Under the pieces are notes generated by a model. The model searched no databases. It was not told the origin of the DNA and saw only the letters and a list, made by a program, of their open reading frames with translations. A DNA stretch of 64,000 bases from an uncultured Subdoligranulum sp. (GTDB lineage: Bacteria > Bacillota > Clostridia > Oscillospirales > Ruminococcaceae), in contig NZ_OZ007030.1 in assembly GCF_963931595.1 (NCBI RefSeq), positions 2,224,481-2,288,480 of the forward strand, in the 5' to 3' direction. Shown here piece after piece: positions 60,216 to 64,000 of this stretch. Position 1 is the stretch's first letter. Each line of letters begins with the position of its first letter. Both the position numbers and the translations under genes were made by a program.

Positions 60216-60355
60216 GATAAATACCTCCTGTGAGCGACGGCTCACCACGGAGAGCCATCCCGTTACTTGACCCTTTCATCATAGCCGCTGCGGCGCCCGC
60301 CGTATAGTAACGCACGTTCGACTTACTGGATTTTTGTTCGCAATCTTGGCAGCAC

Positions 60356-61253
60356 TCATTCCTCCGGCCGGACCGACACCACCATGGTATGGCGGTCGTC
60401 CTGGGCGGTCACCGTGACGGGGTCTGTTCCGCCGGCCCGCACCACGGCCAGCGCTTCGCCGTAGTAGATATCGGTCACCTCGGTGCGGTAGCCGCGGGGA
60501 TGGTAGGGGCAGGCGCTGCCCAGTCCCACCAGGGTGCCGCCCTGCACCGTCACCTGCACGGTGCCCCGCTCCAGCGGCTTGAGGATGCCCTGGTCGTCGG
60601 TGTACCGCAGGCGCAGGAACCACAGCCCGCCCGGGCGGGGCGCCGGCTGTTCGGGCAGCAGGCAGAGGCAGGTCTCGTCGTCCGCCGAGCGCAGGGAATG
60701 CCGGCCCAGTTCCCGGCCCTGGGCGTCCCGGGCCACCGCCGTGAGGGTGCCGGGGTGGTAGGTGATGTGGAACACCGTGCAGAGGGTGCGGGACACCTTG
60801 CGGCGGGCCACCGGCTCGTCGTTGAGGAGCAGCTCCACCGTGTCGCCCCGGCTGTACACCTCCACCGTGGCGGGGGCGCCGTCCTGTCCCTGCCAGGACC
60901 AGCTGGGCAGGGCGTTGGACATCTTCCAGGCGGAGGGGGAATGGGAATCCCGGGTATGGTTCACCGGCACCACCGCCATGAGGGGGCCCGCCTGCTGCTC
61001 AAACACCACCCGGGTGTAGAGCGCTTCGCCCAGCGGCGTGCCGATGAGGTCCACCCGGCCGCAGCCCGAGCTGATCCAGCCCGGCCCGTGGGCGAAGTCG
61101 GGGGCATAATCCTTGTACTCCCAGGCGCCCAGGCCCACCTCGCCCAGATAGTCCATGCCGGACCACACAAAGTCGCCCAGCAGGCGGGGGTTGTCCTGGA
61201 CCTGCTCCCAGAACCGCCAGGCGTCCCGGCAGAAGGCCTCGGTGCCCAGGTTC
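60356..61253 (-). pseudogene. GH2 beta-galactosidase-like, C-terminal fragment
   Basis: About 298 residues beginning at NLGTEAFCRDAWRFWEQV, which contains the GH2 nucleophile Glu, and continuing through LGDFVWSGMDYLGEVGLGAWEYKD and a DUF4982-type domain (TVEVYSRGDTVELLLNDEPV) to a C-terminal Ig-like domain. Roughly 500 N-terminal residues, including the acid/base Glu, are missing: near 61253 the sequence changes to an unrelated transporter on the other strand. It is a paralogue of the gene at 32483-34873, not a copy. No product is expected. Confidence 0.85.
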
Positions 61254-62515
61254 AGCTGGATACCCTGGAAGCCTATCCCCAGGTGGACTACGCCATGGGG
61301 CTGGCCAACACCGAAGCCATCGGCGGCTATATGCTGACCGACGCCCTGAACCCGCGTCAGCTGTCGGAGGCAGCCGGTTTGGATTACGAACTGACCACCG
61401 CCGTATACGCCCTGTATGCCGCCGAAAACGACAACCTGGGAAATTTGGCCAACCTGGACGAATACCAGGTACCGCTGCTGGACCTGCTGCTGTTTCTGTG
61501 TGACAAGGCGGATTCCGGCGCAGTGACCCTGGACAGCGCCATGCAGGAAGAACTGGATACCATCCACAGCCAGCTGCGGATGGCGCAGGATCAGCTGCAG
61601 GGCACCGCGTATGACCGGTTGGTGGTCGCCCTGGCTCTGCCCGAAGAAGGCGAGGAAACCTTTGCCTTTTTACAGACCCTGCACGACGAAGCGGCCCGCT
61701 TCTACGGCCCGGACGCCGTGCTGCTGGTGGGCAACTCCACCAGCGACTATGATCTGGCCACCACCTTTGCCCAGGACAACATTCTGATCAGCGTACTGAG
61801 CGCGGTGTTCGTTGTCATTGTGCTGCTGTTCACCTTCCAGTCGGCAGGGCTGCCCCTGCTGCTGATCCTGGTCATCCAGGGCAGCATCTGGCTCAACTTT
61901 TCGGTGCCGGCCCTCACCGGGGATTATGTCTTTTTCATGAGCTACCTCATCGTCACCGCCATCCAGATGGGTGCGAATATCGACTATGCCATTGTGGTTT
62001 CCACCCGCTACCGCGACTGCAAAGCACAGATGCCGCCCAAATCGGCCGTCGTCGAGGCGCTGAACCTCGCTTTCCCCACCATCCTGACTTCGGGCAGCAT
62101 TCTGACGGCGGCGGCCTTCCTGATCGGCTGTATCACCACCCAGCCCTACATTGCCGGCATCGGCGAATGCCTGTGCCGCGGCACCCTGCTCTCGCTGTTC
62201 CTGGTCCTGTTCATTCTGCCGCAGATCCTGGTGCCGGGGGACTCCATCGTGGAGCGTACCCGCTTCGCTCTGCAACTGCCCACGCCCCGCAGGCAGGAGA
62301 TCCACGGTGCCGTACGGGTGGACGGCCGGGTGCGGGGATACGTTCACGGGTATGTGGACGGCACCCTGCACGGCACCATCCGCGGCGACGCCACCTTGCA
62401 GGTGGCTGCCGGAAAGATGGGCACACTGCCACCCAAAATCGACCTTCCGCCCGAACCGCAGCCCACGCCAAGCCCTGATGTACAGGAGGAACCGTCCGAT
62501 GAAACAACCGATTAA
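61253..62515 (+). pseudogene. MMPL/RND family transporter, C-terminal part
   Basis: About 420 residues in one frame with no start at the left, beginning inside a periplasmic loop. Membrane helices include ILISVLSAVFVVIVLLFTFQ, then the RND helix-4-like MSYLIVTAIQMGANIDYAIVV with the conserved Asp-Tyr, and ILTAAAFLIGCI. The tail (from about 62290) is a Val-Asp-Gly/Val-His-Gly repeat resembling a beta-helix (bactofilin-like), then a Pro-rich acidic end. MMPL proteins export lipids or siderophores. The N-terminal half is lost at the 61253 join, or lies elsewhere if the join is an assembly error. Confidence 0.8.
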
Positions 62516-64000
62516 ACGACCGCCCTGCTGCTGACAGCCGTATGGGTGCTTGGCGCCGCTCTCCCGGCCCTGGCGGAAGAAACCGGCACAGCCAACGGCG
62601 AAATCATCTCCATAGCCACCACAGCCGATCTGCTGGCACTGCAAAACCGCTGTATTGTGGACACCGCCACCCAAAACCTGACCGTACAGCTGCAGGCCGA
62701 CCTGGACCTGAGCGGCTGCGCTTTTACCGGTCTGCCGGTGTTCAGCGGCCATTTTGACGGGCAGGGGCACACCATCTCTGGCCTGGCGCTGGCCGACGGC
62801 AGCAGCGTGCAAGGGTTCTTTCGCTACCTGGAAGCGACCGCCGTGGTGGAGGATCTGCACCTGCAAGGGAGCGTCGGCGGGTCAGACGCCACCGTTCAGG
62901 GCCTGCTGGCAGGGGAAAACCGTGGCCTTGTGCGCGGATGCAGCGCATCCGGCCAGGCAGAAGCCGCCCAGGAAGCCGGCGGTCTGGTGGGCCGCAACGA
63001 AAGCAGCGGACAGATCGTCAACTGCCGCAGCACCGCCACCGTGCAGGCCGACCGCATGGCGGGCGGCGTGGCCGGGCAGAACCGGGGCAGTATCGTGCGC
63101 TGCCGGAACGACGGCGACATCAACACTGCCCTGACCGACGCCTCCGGCAGTCTGCTGGGCGTCAGCCTGTCCGGGGAGGACGGCGCCTCGCTGGCCTCCG
63201 TCAGCGACATCGGCGGCATTGCCGGGCGCTCCAGCGGTATTTTACAGAGCTGTGAGAACACCGGCGCTGTCGGTTACGCCAGTGTAGGCAGCAACGTGGG
63301 CGGGATCGTTGGCCGTACTTCCGGCTATCTGGACGGCTGCACCAACAGCGGCACGGTCCAGGGCAGCCAGGAGGTGGGCGGTGTGGCCGGTCAGCTGGAG
63401 CCGGTGCTGGCCCTGCAATATGACGGCGGCAGGCTGGACGATCTGTACAGCGAGCTGGATGCCCTGCAAGGCGAGATGGATACCCTCCTCACCCACACGG
63501 ACACAGGCGGGGACAGCATTTCCGCAGCACTTTCCGCCCTGACCGATGCCACCCGCACCGCCAAGGACAGCACCGGCGCCCTGGCGGACGGCATGGTCAA
63601 CTGGGCAGACAACGGGATCGCAGCGGTCAACAGTACGGCCAGCCGCTTTTCCTGGGCCATCGATCAGCTGGGCCCGGTGTTGGATTCGGTGGGCACGGCA
63701 CTGGCACAGGCGGATGCCGCCGGAGCCGCACTGGAACAACTTTTACAGGACGCCTCCCTTGCAGCGGGATGGAGCGAGGACGCCAAGGCACAATGGCAAA
63801 CAGCTGTCGAAGCCTTTGCCGTTGCCCGCAGCCGGGCCCATGACGCGCTGGAGCAGGCCCATGACGCGCTGGAGCAGGCCCATGCCGCGTTGCAAGCCCG
63901 GCAGGCCGCTTTGGGTGACGATGAAGCCAGCAGCACAGCCTGGGCCCGGCTGGCCGAAGCGCTGAACACGCTGCAAACCGCCGCCAGGCAGGTGCAGGAT
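62499..64000 (+). pseudogene. Secreted GLUG-repeat protein with frameshifted signal peptide (runs off window)
   Basis: ATG 62499, with AGGAGG (62484-62489) nine bases upstream and inside the transporter gene, begins MKQPIKR but meets TGA after 11 codons. Shifting frame at about 62517 (one base missing) restores a signal peptide, LLLTAVWVLGAALPALAEE, and a long open frame to the window end. The mature part has GLUG-type repeats (FDGQGHTISGLAL, QEAGGLVGRNESSGQIVNC, NVGGIVGRTSGYLDGC), which form beta-helices in surface adhesins, followed by an Ala/Gln-rich coiled-coil region with a tandem AHDALEQ repeat. It could be a real pseudogene, phase variation or a sequencing error. Confidence 0.75.
63836..63877 (+). 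repeat. 21-bp direct tandem repeat encoding AHDALEQ
   Basis: Two exact copies of a 21-base unit (begins GCCCATGACGCG) and a partial third copy to about 63889 encode a heptad in the coiled-coil part of the GLUG protein. It is prone to slippage without frame change. Confidence 0.85.

Noticed and set aside
60389..62515. A single 708-codon plus-strand protein spanning both the GH2 region and the MMPL region
   Set aside because: The first 290 codons are the antisense of a clear GH2 fragment; only the part after about 61253 is MMPL-like. Continuity is accidental read-through of the joint.
1..64000. CRISPR arrays, tRNA and rRNA genes, prophage or integrase genes
   Set aside because: I looked for regularly spaced repeats, tRNA-like cloverleaf ends, rRNA signatures and phage genes and saw none. 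The only mobile gene is the IS256-type transposase remnant.

Overview
The window is a GC-rich (roughly two-thirds G+C by eye) chromosome segment of an anaerobic, saccharolytic Firmicute. The phosphoketolase, AEC and MATE carriers, ECF-type vitamin uptake, split transketolase, radical SAM maturase, dockerin module and a BaiCD-type enoate reductase suggest a gut Oscillospiraceae (Faecalibacterium/Subdoligranulum/Gemmiger-like). That assignment is inference from gene content and composition. Vegetative promoters are easy to read: many genes have a TTGnnn, 17-nt spacer, TATAnT box, and GC-rich hairpins with T-tracts end most units.

Layout. 1-9.9 kb: glyA 3' end; cytidylate kinase-like/MATE/HdeD-like genes; a COG2509-type flavoprotein; a three-part CoA-disulfide reductase-rhodanese-sulfite reductase fusion; a Gfo/Idh/MocA oxidoreductase, an HD protein and an EamA exporter. 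9.9-14.9 kb: a circularly permuted ATP-grasp, alpha-E and transglutaminase trio, followed by two overlapping aspartoacylase-like genes (one lacking a zinc ligand), a probable amide/peptide-forming system. 14.9-24.5 kb: an anSME-like radical SAM enzyme, a 2-hydroxyacid dehydrogenase, NADP-isocitrate dehydrogenase, an aconitase X/enoate reductase operon, a membrane-anchored Ntn-type hydrolase and a MarR gene with paired operators. 26-32 kb: phosphoketolase, glycogen synthase with a Lys/Ala/Pro-rich extension, and a cobalamin riboswitch driving a DUF4430 lipoprotein plus an ECF S component. 32-41 kb: GH2 beta-galactosidase/GPH symporter/AraC locus, then a PocR-AraC regulator, FGGY kinase and araD. 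41-51 kb: sfsA, MarR, MATE remnant, AEC carrier, interrupted GH78 rhamnosidase, IS256-family remnant, a low-GC P-loop gene and a YesN-type regulator with a truncated sensor kinase. 51-55.5 kb: a lactate-racemase-like locus (two LarA, Crp/Fnr regulator, aquaglyceroporin). 55.5-60.2 kb: araA-tal-tktN-tktC-rpe operon. 60.3-64 kb: GH2 remnant, MMPL C-terminal half and a GLUG-repeat protein with a frameshifted signal peptide.

How they work together: araA, the FGGY kinase, araD, rpe, transaldolase, split transketolase and phosphoketolase form a complete L-arabinose to pentose-phosphate/acetyl-phosphate route. The GH2, GH78 and GPH genes feed sugars into it, and the Lar locus would interconvert lactate enantiomers.

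The most unusual global property is a set of abrupt gene-to-gene joins (about 25.06, 32.46, 43.37, 47.06, 48.95 and 61.25 kb). At each, truncated genes meet without intact insertion sequences. They are either rearrangement breakpoints or assembly chimeras. Functional links across them should be treated with caution.
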